Positions 18,541 to 26,783 of a stretch of DNA of 64,000 bases are shown piece after piece (the stretch's first letter is position 1; the number at the start of each line of letters is the position of its first letter). The stretch is from Candidatus Zhuqueibacterota bacterium. Lineage in GTDB: Bacteria > Zhuqueibacterota > Zhuqueibacteria > Thermofontimicrobiales > Sulfurfontimicrobiaceae. Below the pieces are notes generated by a model, which was given only the letters and a program-made list of their open reading frames with translations, did no database searches and was not told where the DNA came from. The translations under genes were made by a program, and so were the position numbers. The stretch lies in NCBI GenBank assembly GCA_016927835.1, contig JAFGMA010000104.1, positions 1-64,000 on the forward strand, in the 5' to 3' direction.

Positions 18541-18586
18541 GAACGAAAATGAAACAAAATAACATATAAACGTTCGAATGTGAAAC
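18541..18586 (+). promoter_or_regulatory. Candidate operator repeats for the DeoR-family regulator
   Basis: GAACGAAAATGAAAC (18541-18555) and GTTCGAATGTGAAAC (18572-18586) match at 11 of 15 positions and lie just downstream of the -10 element, with 31-base (three-turn) spacing. GAACGAAA/TTCG cores are typical for some DeoR-family sites, so autorepression is plausible but inferred. Confidence 0.4.
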
Positions 18587-18589
18587 GAT

Positions 18590-19360
18590 ATGCTCCAATC
18601 CGAGCGGCATGAACAAATCCTGCATCTTCTTGCGGCGAGTAAGTTCCTCAAGGTAAAGGACCTCGAGCAACGCTTCAACATCTCTAGATCGACTGCGATC
18701 AGAGATATTGAGGAATTGGCGAATGCCGGATTGGCAGACCGAACGTATGGCGGTATCAAGCGCGCAGATTCAGTATTACCAAAGCATTTTACCTGTGAAT
18801 TATATTCGCGCGCTTTGAACAGCGCAACCTACGATGCCAAAGAGCAAATAGCCGCCGCTGCCGTCGCCCGACTCGATCCCGGTTCAACGCTATTCGTCGA
18901 TGGCGGAACCACAACCCAACAACTCTGTCATCACCTGACCGAAATTGACTTCCATATTATCACCAATTCATTAAGTATCGCCTGCTTTTTCGCTGAAAAT
19001 TCATCCAATGAGGTGCTTTTGACCGGCGGCTTATTGCATCGGCGCGGGCGAATTATGATCGGTCCGCATGCTCAAAGTATGGTTGAATCAATTCACGCCG
19101 ATTGGTTCATTGCCAGTAGCGGCGGCATCGACGAACAAGGCTTAACCAATACCGATTTGCTGACGGTTGAAATCGAGCGCAAAATGATTGAGCAGAGCAG
19201 CCAGGTGATGATTCTGGCAGATCATACAAAATTCGGACGCAAAACACTCACATATTTTGTTAATTTTGACGCTGTAGATATTCTGATCACAAATCGGCAG
19301 CCGAGAGACTCAATTGTGGAGGCAATCGGGCAGGGGGGCACAGAATTGGTGGTTGTGTGA
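18590..19360 (+). CDS. DeoR family transcriptional regulator of the microcompartment
   Basis: A 256-residue DeoR-type repressor. The N-terminal winged helix (residues 1-60: SERHEQILHLL, VKDLEQRFNISRSTAIRDI, DRTYGGI) is followed by the sugar-phosphate sensing domain with FVDGGTTTQQL, ITNSLSIA, LLTGGLLHRRGRIMIG and ADHTKFGRK, all in the usual order. Family members usually respond to phosphorylated sugars. It is the first gene of the microcompartment locus, 124 bases ahead of the first shell gene, so it probably controls that operon and itself. No Shine-Dalgarno is visible at its ATG. Confidence 0.9.
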   Translation: MLQSERHEQILHLLAASKFLKVKDLEQRFNISRSTAIRDIEELANAGLADRTYGGIKRADSVLPKHFTCELYSRALNSATYDAKEQIAAAAVARLDPGSTLFVDGGTTTQQLCHHLTEIDFHIITNSLSIACFFAENSSNEVLLTGGLLHRRGRIMIGPHAQSMVESIHADWFIASSGGIDEQGLTNTDLLTVEIERKMIEQSSQVMILADHTKFGRKTLTYFVNFDAVDILITNRQPRDSIVEAIGQGGTELVVV

Positions 19361-19484
19361 GTGAGAACTGGCTCGGAGATTCGATTTGCCAAAGCAAGCT
19401 TTGGCGCTCCTGATGCGTTTGCAGGAAAATACCAAACAAAACGAGAATGATAGCCATTGTGCACTTATAACGGAGTATGTTTAG

Positions 19485-19811
19485 ATGGAATTAGCTCGAG
19501 TAGAAGGAACGGTTGTTTCAACGGTGAAAGCCGACCGGCTGAAAGGTTATAAGCTGTTGGTTATTCACTTGTTGAAACCGGATACGACCCCCACCGGTTC
19601 CCACGTCGTAGCCGTGGATACGGTGGGCGCCGGTAATGGTGAAATCGTCATCGCAGTTCGCGGAAGCTCGGCGAGGCAAACTGCCGATCTTTCAAATGTG
19701 CCCACGGATACCAGCATTGTGGCAATCGTCGATTCAATCGAGTACCAGGGCAAAATCGTTTTCCGTAAAACACCCCTGAAAGACAAGAGCGATGAAATTA
19801 GGACGAATTGA
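19485..19811 (+). CDS. BMC vertex protein, EutN/CcmL family (first copy)
   Basis: A 108-residue pentameric shell vertex protein (BMC-P). It opens with LARVEGTVVSTVKADRLKG and has VAVDTVGAGNGEIVIAVRGSSAR, the conserved core in which the GAG(x)GE loop borders the pore, then IVAIVDSIEY. Pentamers cap the corners of the microcompartment shell. A charged ~15-residue tail follows the fold. GGAG lies nine bases before the ATG. It overlaps the next gene by 20 bases, which suggests coupled translation. Confidence 0.93.
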   Translation: MELARVEGTVVSTVKADRLKGYKLLVIHLLKPDTTPTGSHVVAVDTVGAGNGEIVIAVRGSSARQTADLSNVPTDTSIVAIVDSIEYQGKIVFRKTPLKDKSDEIRTN

Positions 19812-20067
19812 AGGTAAGGTCTGGGCAACCATAAAAGATGAAAAGCTGAAAGGCGTGAAGCTTTACATCATGCAGCCCATCGATGAATACGAGCAACCGC
19901 TTGGCGCACCCGTGATTGCCGCCGATACCATCGGAACGCGCGAGGGTGATATCGTTTATTGGGTCAGTGGTGCAGAAGGTACGTTTGTCCTGGATGCTCA
20001 CCAGATCCCTTCGGAAGCCAGCATTGTCGGTTTGGTGGATCGTCTGGATGTAGCGGATTCGCAGTAA
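19792..20067 (+). CDS. BMC vertex protein, EutN/CcmL family (second copy)
   Basis: A 91-residue BMC-P protein with KLGRIEGKVWATIKDEKLKG, VIAADTIGTREGDIVYWVSG and IVGLVDRLDV. The pore-loop Gly-Ala-Gly of the first copy is changed to GTREGD, so its pore differs. It is out of frame with, and overlaps, the first copy by 20 bases. Confidence 0.93.
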   Translation: MKLGRIEGKVWATIKDEKLKGVKLYIMQPIDEYEQPLGAPVIAADTIGTREGDIVYWVSGAEGTFVLDAHQIPSEASIVGLVDRLDVADSQ

Positions 20068-20142
20068 CCGCTTCAAATCCTGTTTCATTTTCAAAATCAT
20101 AATCCCTGAAACGTCCTCTAATAAAATGAAGAAGTGAATGTT

Positions 20143-20424
20143 ATGTATATCGGCAAAGTCGTTGGAAGCCTCGTTTCAACAATCAAACACCATGCTTATC
20201 AGGATCAGAAAATTCTGCTGGTTCGTCCCATGACGCCTGACGGTGAGTTGAAATCGGGCACAATGGTCGCTGTGGATACCGTGGATGCCGGTATCGGTGA
20301 CCATGTTCTGGTGGCTCAAGAAGGACGATCTGCAACCGAAATTCTGGGATTCAAACGGAGAATGCCGTTGAGAAGTGTCATTATAGGTGTCATTGATCGC
20401 ATTGATATGGAGTTTCAGGAGTAA
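20143..20424 (+). CDS. BMC vertex protein, EutN/CcmL family (third copy)
   Basis: A ~93-residue BMC-P protein: MYIGKVVGSLVSTIKH, MVAVDTVDAGIGDHVLVAQEG, VIGVIDRIDM. The ATG at 20143 is preferred over an in-frame GTG at 20134 because family members start with this MYIGKV-like strand. Three different vertex proteins in one locus match the PVM-type organisation. It ends four bases before the next gene. Confidence 0.93.
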   Translation: MYIGKVVGSLVSTIKHHAYQDQKILLVRPMTPDGELKSGTMVAVDTVDAGIGDHVLVAQEGRSATEILGFKRRMPLRSVIIGVIDRIDMEFQE

Positions 20425-20427
20425 TGC

Positions 20428-21159
20428 ATGGACCGAATTGAATTGGAAAAATTGGTTCGCGAAATCACCGAAAGAGTGCTGGCTGAAATTATCCGTAAGG
20501 CAGCACCCCAAATTATTCAAAAGACGTCGGTGATGACACCTGCGCCAAAGGCATCAGCGGGGCAGCCATCCGCTGCACAGCTCATTTTCGCCAGGAAAGT
20601 TCTCACCGAACGCGATATCCTGGATACCGCAGCTTCAGGGAAAACCAGCATCATCCTGAAAGGAAAGCCGATCATCACACCGCTGGCGCGGGAACGTGCA
20701 TCGGATAAAGGTATTGCGCTGGTTGCGACGGGAACCGCTCCGATTCATTCAACCATGTCGCGTCAATCGGGAGGGGGAGAGTCGCTCGCATTATTGGCGA
20801 AACGCTGCAGCCAGAGCGAGAGAAATATGGTCGTTAATGCAGTGGCATCAGCGGGATACAGCATCCAGGAAATCAAACCTGCCGGTATCACGTCGAATGC
20901 CATCGCCGAAGCAGCGCTTGATTTTTCCAAACTCATCAGCGATGGCGCTTGCTCACGCGGGATCGTCGTCGACGAAAATGTGTTTGCACTTGCCGTCCAG
21001 GCAAATAAATTTCCGAACGTTCGCGCCGCAACTTGCTGGGATGTGGCTTCGGCGGAAAAAAGCCGATCCGGCTGCGATGCCAATGTGCTCTTGCTGAATA
21101 ATCGGCTGTTGGGTTTGATGATGTTGAAACAGATCACCACAGCATGGCTCGGAAAATAG
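20428..21159 (+). CDS. BMC-associated RpiB-like protein lacking catalytic loop
   Basis: A 243-residue protein with three parts. Residues 1-30 form an amphipathic helix (LEKLVREITERVLAEIIRK) like the peptides that direct cargo into microcompartments. Residues ~50-90 have KVLTERDILDTAASG and ITPLARERASDKGIALV, a segment also seen in BMC-linked EutT-like proteins. The C-terminal ~120 residues match the ribose-5-phosphate isomerase B fold (QANKFPNVRAATCWDVASAE, DANVLLLNNRL). The isomerase phosphate and catalytic loop (CGTGIG in E. coli, GGSGNGE in mycobacteria) is replaced by DENVFAL, so isomerase activity is unlikely. RBS AGGAG is present. Confidence 0.8.
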   Translation: MDRIELEKLVREITERVLAEIIRKAAPQIIQKTSVMTPAPKASAGQPSAAQLIFARKVLTERDILDTAASGKTSIILKGKPIITPLARERASDKGIALVATGTAPIHSTMSRQSGGGESLALLAKRCSQSERNMVVNAVASAGYSIQEIKPAGITSNAIAEAALDFSKLISDGACSRGIVVDENVFALAVQANKFPNVRAATCWDVASAEKSRSGCDANVLLLNNRLLGLMMLKQITTAWLGK

Positions 21160-21329
21160 GATTTGCATGAGTGTCGAATCCACTTTGCATTGCAGCAAAT
21201 TCGAAATTTTATCAATGAAAAAAATACAGATTTAATCGAATCATCCGCGAGATCAAGTCAATGCGGCAAAGCGAAGACAGTAAAGATAACTAATAGAGCG
21301 AAAAAAGCAATTGAACCGGGATCAAATTG

Positions 21330-22646
21330 ATGTCATTGGCTGAACAAGTGAAACAATCCGGGATCGTCGGTGCTGGGGGTGCCGGATTTCCGACTCATAT
21401 CAAATTGAATGCAAAAGCCGAATGGTACCTTGCGAACGGCGCCGAGTGCGAGCCGCTGATGCACAAGGACCGCGAACTGATGCTGCATTTTGCTCCCGAA
21501 ATTATACACGGATTGAAACTCGCTGCCGAAGCAGTCGGCGCAACGAAAATGGCAATCGGCGTAAAAGCCAAAAATAAAACCGCCATTGCAGCCCTGGAAG
21601 CGGCGGCAAAAGATACGCCGGTCCAAATTGTTCAATTTGGTGACTATTATCCTGCGGGTGATGAATACGAACTCGTCTATTCAATCACTAATCGCTCGAT
21701 TCCGCCAGCCGGTATTCCGCTCGATATCGGGGTCGTTGTGAATAATGTTGAAACCCTGTACCAGATTCACCAGGCATCGAACGGTGTACCGGTTACCGAT
21801 ACCTTTTTGACCATCACCGGAATGGTTCGGCAGCCTATGACCCGGCGTGTTCCCATTGGCATGAGCGTTTCCGAATTGATCGAGCTGGCAGGGGGGAGCC
21901 TTGCCGCAGATTTCGCCGTGATGGATAGCGGATTGTTGATGGGAAAATTAATCGCCGATTTGAATCAACCGGTTACCAAGACGACCGGCGGACTCATCGT
22001 TTTGCCGGCATCGCATGAATTGATAAAACGATACAGCACCCCGGAAAAATCCATGTCCCGAATCGGCAAATCAGCATGTGACCAATGCAGTTTTTGCACC
22101 GAGCTTTGTCCGCGATATTTGCTCGGATACGATGTTCAGCCGCACAAGGTGATGCGCAGCCTGGGATTTTCGCTCACCGGAGCGCCGCTTTGGAATCGCT
22201 ATGCCCTCCTCTGCTGTGGCTGCGGCTTGTGCACGCTTTATGCCTGTCCCGAATCCCTTTTTCCGCGCGAAGCCTGCGAGAAGGGGATCGAGGATCTCCG
22301 CAATGCCGGAAATGCAAAATGGGAAGGTTCCCACAACATCAAACCGCATCCTATGCGAAATGCCCGTCGGGTTCCGCTGAAACGTTTGATGAATAAGCTC
22401 GGTATCACCCAATACGACGCCCACGCCGGCTGGATTGAGGATGAGGTTCTTCCCGGGCGCGTGGTGCTGCCGCTGCAACAGCACATCGGAAAGCCTGCGG
22501 AGCCAGTGGTTAAAATGGGAGAAGCTGTTCAAAAAGGGCAACCGATCGCACGGATGCCCGATGGTCAACTCGGGGCGACGATTCACGCCAGCATCAGCGG
22601 CAAAATCACCCAAATCGACTCCGCAATTACGATTGAAAAGGATTAA
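21330..22646 (+). CDS. pduS: PduS-like RnfC-type electron-transfer protein
   Basis: A ~438-residue protein of the PduS/RnfC type, which moves electrons from NADH or cobalamin-linked redox steps in microcompartments. The nucleotide/flavin region (GAGGAGFPTHIKL, NGAECEPLMHKDRELM) and a SLBB-like region (GMVRQPMTRRVPIGMSV) precede two Fe-S motifs, CDQCSFCTELCP and CCGCGLCTLYACP. The C-terminus is an RnfC barrel-sandwich domain (VLPLQQHIGKP, ASISGKITQID). The ATG at 21330 has no clear RBS; a TTG lies one codon earlier. No B12 enzyme is in the locus, so its likely task is recycling the NADH made by the aldehyde dehydrogenase. Confidence 0.9.
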   Translation: MSLAEQVKQSGIVGAGGAGFPTHIKLNAKAEWYLANGAECEPLMHKDRELMLHFAPEIIHGLKLAAEAVGATKMAIGVKAKNKTAIAALEAAAKDTPVQIVQFGDYYPAGDEYELVYSITNRSIPPAGIPLDIGVVVNNVETLYQIHQASNGVPVTDTFLTITGMVRQPMTRRVPIGMSVSELIELAGGSLAADFAVMDSGLLMGKLIADLNQPVTKTTGGLIVLPASHELIKRYSTPEKSMSRIGKSACDQCSFCTELCPRYLLGYDVQPHKVMRSLGFSLTGAPLWNRYALLCCGCGLCTLYACPESLFPREACEKGIEDLRNAGNAKWEGSHNIKPHPMRNARRVPLKRLMNKLGITQYDAHAGWIEDEVLPGRVVLPLQQHIGKPAEPVVKMGEAVQKGQPIARMPDGQLGATIHASISGKITQIDSAITIEKD

Positions 22647-22649
22647 GCG

Positions 22650-23201
22650 ATGAAAATGAATGCCATCGGATTGATTGAATTGAATAGCATCGCCTCCGGA
22701 TTCGAAGTCGCAGATGCCATGCTGAAAGCGGCGGAAGTTGAGCTCATTCTGGCGCGTACTATCTGTTCCGGGAAATATGTCGTAATTGTCGGCGGCGATG
22801 TGGCTACCGTGCGATCCAGCGTCGATTCCGGGCTTGGAATCTGGGAAAGCGCCATCATCGATACGATGGTGATTCCGAATGTGCACCCCTCGGTATTCCC
22901 GGCGATTGCCGGAACAAACACAGGCGATGACTCCGGTGCACTGGGCATTATCGAAGCGTTCTCTGTGGCATCGCTCATTCAAGCTGCCGATGCTGCGGTA
23001 AAAGCCGCCCGCGTGAAACTCATCGAAATCAGGCTGGCAATGGCGCTGGGAGGAAAGGCGTTTGTCACCCTGACAGGAGAGGTTGCCGCCGTCCGGGCAG
23101 CAGTCGATGCCGGTGCGCGTATCGTTGCCGATAAAGGATTGTTGGTGAATAAAGTCGTCATCGCTGCGCCGAGTCCGCAGCTCTATAAAGAATATATTTA
23201 A
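22650..23201 (+). CDS. Tandem BMC-domain shell protein (BMC-T, PduT-like)
   Basis: A 183-residue protein with two BMC domains: residues ~4-88 (AIGLIELNSIASGFEVADAM) and ~94-175 (GALGIIEAFSVASLIQAADA). Such proteins form trimers that act as pseudohexamers in the shell. The first domain has Cys in ARTICSGKYVVIVGGD; PduT uses a pore Cys to bind a 4Fe-4S cluster, and the neighbouring PduS fits that pairing, though the position should be modelled. It starts three bases after the PduS gene. Confidence 0.93.
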   Translation: MKMNAIGLIELNSIASGFEVADAMLKAAEVELILARTICSGKYVVIVGGDVATVRSSVDSGLGIWESAIIDTMVIPNVHPSVFPAIAGTNTGDDSGALGIIEAFSVASLIQAADAAVKAARVKLIEIRLAMALGGKAFVTLTGEVAAVRAAVDAGARIVADKGLLVNKVVIAAPSPQLYKEYI

Positions 23202-23225
23202 AAATTTACCTTATGCGGAGAAGTT

Positions 23226-23942
23226 TTGGAACCAAGAAGTGCTGCCTGCCTGGAATGCGGTTTATGCGATATAGAATCCGGACAAGTGACTCAAGACGTT
23301 GATATCCGGTTAATCGTTGAAAAAGTGGTACGCGATGTCGTTGAGACGATGTCACCTTCGGGTAAAGCAAACCGGATGATTCCGATTGGGGTCTCCGCCA
23401 GACATTTGCATATCACGCAAGAGCACCTCGAACAGCTTTTCGGCCCGGGCTATCAGTTGACGAAGCTCAAAGACCTGAACCAGCCAGATGAATTTGCTGC
23501 AAATGAGACGGTGTCGGTACTCGGTCCCAAACGCCGAATTTTTGAAAAAGTCAGGATACTGGGTCCGGTGCGCCCGGCAACCCAGGTTGAATTGTCATTC
23601 ACCGATGGCATCTTCCTTGGACTTGATCTGCCGTATCGGATGTCCGGAAATATCAAGGGTTCCGCGCCGGTGGCGCTAATCGGGCCCAAAGGTGTGCTCA
23701 ATCTGTCCGAAGGCGGAATCCGGGCAGCCCGGCATATTCACATCAATCCCGAAGATGCGCAACGACTGGGTGTTTCGAACGGTCAGATCGTCAGCGTTAA
23801 AACTAGCGGTTCGATGAGCGTCACGTTTAATAATGTCGTCATTCGTATGAAAGCGGGTTTGAATCTGGAAATGCATCTCGATACCGATGAAGCCAATGCC
23901 GCCGGGTTGCATTGCGGCGATCTGGTTGGATTGATGGTGTAA
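23226..23942 (+). CDS. pduL: PduL-type phosphotransacylase with N-terminal Cys motif
   Basis: A 238-residue PduL, which converts acyl-CoA and phosphate to acyl-phosphate and recycles CoA inside the shell. The core has IPIGVSARHLHIT (zinc-binding His pair), LKDLNQPDEFA, RILGPVRPATQVE, RHIHINPEDAQRLG and EMHLDTDEANAA, i.e. both beta-barrel halves with the metal-binding His residues. Before the core lie an unusual Cys triplet (CLECGLC, residues 8-14) and an amphipathic helix (IRLIVEKVVRDVVETM) that is probably the encapsulation peptide. The start is TTG with GGAGAAG upstream. Confidence 0.92.
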   Translation: MEPRSAACLECGLCDIESGQVTQDVDIRLIVEKVVRDVVETMSPSGKANRMIPIGVSARHLHITQEHLEQLFGPGYQLTKLKDLNQPDEFAANETVSVLGPKRRIFEKVRILGPVRPATQVELSFTDGIFLGLDLPYRMSGNIKGSAPVALIGPKGVLNLSEGGIRAARHIHINPEDAQRLGVSNGQIVSVKTSGSMSVTFNNVVIRMKAGLNLEMHLDTDEANAAGLHCGDLVGLMV

Positions 23943-24020
23943 ATACGCAACTGACGCTAAACTAACAATATTGTATGAATTGACATTTTTATATATAAAT
24001 TGAGATGGACGTAATCGACT

Positions 24021-25442
24021 ATGGCTCAATTAGACACTGATTTGGTGAACACAATCGTCTCCCGTGTTATTGCAGAACTTGAAAAACAAAATCTGGTAAC
24101 TTCCGGAATTTCAGGAAATACCACGGGAGTTTACGAAAATATTGACGATGCAATCGCTGCCACATTTCAGGCTCAAAAGGTATGGCTCAAAACCCCGCTG
24201 GAAACCAAAGCCAGGGTGATTGCTGCCTTGCGGCAGGCGATGCATGATAACGCCGAGGAATTTGCCCGCCGTGCCCGAGAAGAAACAGGCATGGGACGGG
24301 TTGAAGATAAAATCATCAAGCATCATAATGCAGCCGATGCCACGCCCGGGCTGGAGGATTTGCCCTCAGCATCCTGGTCGGGCGATCACGGTCTGGCGGT
24401 GGAGGAATACGCGCCGTACGGCGTAGTCGCGGCAATTACGCCGTCCACTCACCCGATTCCGGTTTTGCTGAACAGCACTATCATCATGATTGCGCCGGGA
24501 AATGGCGCGGTTTTCAACGTACATCCCGCGGCAAAAAAAGTCTCGTCTTATGCCATGGAGATATTCAATCGCGCGATTCAATCCGCCGGGGGACCCCCGA
24601 ACCTGATTTCAATGGTGCGCGAGCCGACGATGGAGACCGTGCAGAAGCTGTTTCATCACCCGGATTTACCGATTATCGCGGCTACCGGCGGACCGGGTCT
24701 GGTGGCTGCGGCGTTTCAGGCGGGTAAAAAAGTGATCGCTGCAGGTCCGGGAAATCCGTCGGTTGTTGTCGAACCCAGTGCGTGCCTGAAAAGCGCTGCT
24801 GAACATATTATCACCGGCGCCAGCTTCGATAACAATATTCTCTGTATCGCCGAAAAAGAAACCTTTGCAGTCAATTCCATTTTTGATGAATTTATGACCG
24901 AGATGGAGCGCGCCGGGGCAGTGCGCCTGAATGCCCAACAAATCGAAGCCCTCTCGAACCAGGTATTCTCGAAAAATGACAGCGGTCATTGGGTGGTGAG
25001 CCGGGACTTCATCGGCAAAAATGCGAGTGTACTGGCTGCTGCTGTGGGACTGTCGATTTCGGATAATGTGCGGCTCCTATTCGGCGAAACCAATTTTGAA
25101 CATCCTTTCGTTCAGGAAGAGCAAATGATGCCTTTCATGCCGGTGGTTCGAGCTAAAACCATTGCCGAAGCCATCACGATGGCGGTGAAAGCCGAACACG
25201 GATTTCAACACACCGCCGTTATTCATTCGAATAATTTGAAGGTGATCACCGAATTTTCAAAAGCAGTTGATACCGATATTGTTGTCGTCAATGGTCCCAG
25301 CATGGCAGGAAACGGGCCCAAAGCCGGTGAAGCCTATTTTTCACATACGATTTCCAGCCCCACCGGTGAGGGGATATGCACGCCGCGCAATTTTGCACGG
25401 ATTCGCCGAATTTGTACCTATAATTCATTGAGAATTGTTTAA
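24021..25442 (+). CDS. pduP: CoA-acylating aldehyde dehydrogenase (PduP-like)
   Basis: A 473-residue CoA-dependent aldehyde dehydrogenase, which oxidises an aldehyde to acyl-CoA with NAD+. Residues 1-22 form the encapsulation helix (LVNTIVSRVIAELEKQN). The catalytic domain has ITPSTHPIPVLLN, PLIAATGGPGLV-like nucleotide-binding (PIIAATGGPGLVAAA) and the catalytic Cys in NNILCIAEKE (about residue 273). Length and motifs fit PduP/EutE. In this locus the aldehyde most likely comes from the class II aldolase; lactaldehyde is the expected substrate if the sugar is fucose or rhamnose. Confidence 0.93.
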   Translation: MAQLDTDLVNTIVSRVIAELEKQNLVTSGISGNTTGVYENIDDAIAATFQAQKVWLKTPLETKARVIAALRQAMHDNAEEFARRAREETGMGRVEDKIIKHHNAADATPGLEDLPSASWSGDHGLAVEEYAPYGVVAAITPSTHPIPVLLNSTIIMIAPGNGAVFNVHPAAKKVSSYAMEIFNRAIQSAGGPPNLISMVREPTMETVQKLFHHPDLPIIAATGGPGLVAAAFQAGKKVIAAGPGNPSVVVEPSACLKSAAEHIITGASFDNNILCIAEKETFAVNSIFDEFMTEMERAGAVRLNAQQIEALSNQVFSKNDSGHWVVSRDFIGKNASVLAAAVGLSISDNVRLLFGETNFEHPFVQEEQMMPFMPVVRAKTIAEAITMAVKAEHGFQHTAVIHSNNLKVITEFSKAVDTDIVVVNGPSMAGNGPKAGEAYFSHTISSPTGEGICTPRNFARIRRICTYNSLRIV

Positions 25443-25549
25443 TCGAAATCACTTTTTCAAAAGTTTGAAATAAAATTAAGAACGAGTAATCAGCTTAAAA
25501 AGCAAAAAACAGAATTACATAAATCACTTATTATTTGGAGGTATTAGCA

Positions 25550-25882
25550 ATGGCTAAAGAAGCATTAGGTTTGATTGAGACGCGTGGTCTGGTTGGTTCG
25601 ATTGAAGCGGCTGATGCCATGGTCAAAGCAGCACAGGTTGAATTGATCGGCAAAGTTCAGGTTGGTGGCGGATTGGTAACAGTAATGGTTCGCGGCGATG
25701 TGGGCGCAGTCAAAGCAGCCACCGATGCCGGTGCTGCCGCAGCCGAAAAAGTTGGCGAACTTGTTTCGGTTCACGTTATTCCGCGTCCGCACTCGGATGT
25801 CGAATTGATACTGCCACAGCGTCCCCAGAGCCCCGGTACAGGCACAGGCAAAGGAATAAAAAAGGACATGAGTAATGATTAA
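25550..25882 (+). CDS. Hexameric BMC shell protein (BMC-H)
   Basis: A ~110-residue single BMC-domain protein: [22 protein letters not shown]-type opening, [37 protein letters not shown], then a flexible PQSPGTGTG-rich tail. Hexamers tile the shell facets. The ATG at 25550 is chosen since GGAGG lies ten bases upstream. It is the only BMC-H gene of the locus in the window and overlaps the aldolase gene by eight bases. Confidence 0.94.
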   Translation: MAKEALGLIETRGLVGSIEAADAMVKAAQVELIGKVQVGGGLVTVMVRGDVGAVKAATDAGAAAAEKVGELVSVHVIPRPHSDVELILPQRPQSPGTGTGKGIKKDMSND

Positions 25883-26744
25883 AAATTTGTATTCACTAAA
25901 AAAGGACATCGTTGAAGCCGGGCGGCGCGTGTATAACCGGGGCTATGTTGCATCGAACGATGGGAATATCAGCGCCCGAATTGATGAAAAAAGGGTAGTG
26001 ATAACCCCCACAGGCGTCAGCAAAGGATTCATGTCTCCCGATGACCTCGTAGTAGTGGATTACGAAGGCGATGTCGTCGAAGGGAAGAAAAAACCTTCGT
26101 CGGAAGTCTACATGCACCTGAGAATATTCAAAGAGCGCCCCGATGTCAACGGCATTTGTCATGCACATCCGCCGGTAGCCACCGGATTCGCAGTTGCCGG
26201 CATTCCGCTTACGCAATGCATTTTGCCAGAAGTCATCATCAGCCTGGGGGGGATTCCGCTGGCTGAATACGGAACGCCGGGCACCGATGAGTTTTACCAG
26301 CCGGTGCTGAAGTACCTGAAAGATTATGATGCGTTCCTGCTGGAAAATCATGGTGCATTGACTATTGGCAAAGATGTGATGAATGCGTATCACAAAATGG
26401 AGACCCTCGAGCATTTTGCACATATCGCTTTCGTTGCCACTCAACTGGGAAACGTGAATACCCTGAAAGGCGAAAATGTACAGAAGCTCTTAGATCTGCG
26501 AAAAAACTTCGGGATTAAAAGCAATGTAACATGCGAAACGTGTGAGAGTTCGAACGCTGCTGCCTGCTCAATTGTTGCGCCGAATCAGCCGCATGCAGCC
26601 GGAAGCGCTCCGGCATCGCCGATTGGGAATAGCCCGCCGGTTGGCAGCGCGAGCAATTCTCCGCCCGTACTCCCTGAAGGCATCGATCAGGAAGCGCTGG
26701 TGAAGCAGATAACGGCAACTATTTTGAAACGTCTGAGTGGCTGA
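25875..26744 (+). CDS. Class II aldolase with C-terminal encapsulation peptide
   Basis: A 289-residue protein. The first ~215 residues are a class II aldolase of the L-fuculose-1-phosphate family: [22 protein letters not shown], a zinc-binding [12 protein letters not shown] and ENHGALTIG. Such enzymes cleave fuculose- or rhamnulose-1-phosphate to dihydroxyacetone phosphate and lactaldehyde. Then come a Cys pair (CETCESS), a Pro/Gly/Ser-rich linker and an amphipathic end helix ([17 protein letters not shown]) typical of encapsulation peptides. It is therefore the likely signature enzyme of this microcompartment. Sugar specificity is inferred from family and context. Confidence 0.92.
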   Translation: MIKNLYSLKKDIVEAGRRVYNRGYVASNDGNISARIDEKRVVITPTGVSKGFMSPDDLVVVDYEGDVVEGKKKPSSEVYMHLRIFKERPDVNGICHAHPPVATGFAVAGIPLTQCILPEVIISLGGIPLAEYGTPGTDEFYQPVLKYLKDYDAFLLENHGALTIGKDVMNAYHKMETLEHFAHIAFVATQLGNVNTLKGENVQKLLDLRKNFGIKSNVTCETCESSNAAACSIVAPNQPHAAGSAPASPIGNSPPVGSASNSPPVLPEGIDQEALVKQITATILKRLSG

Positions 26745-26783
26745 GAACTTGACTCTTGTAATGTATTTTCAAGGAGATAATCA

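Noticed and set aside
22071-22982. 303-codon minus-strand reading frame under PduS and BMC-T
   Set aside because: Antisense to two well-supported genes, no RBS or recognisable domain.
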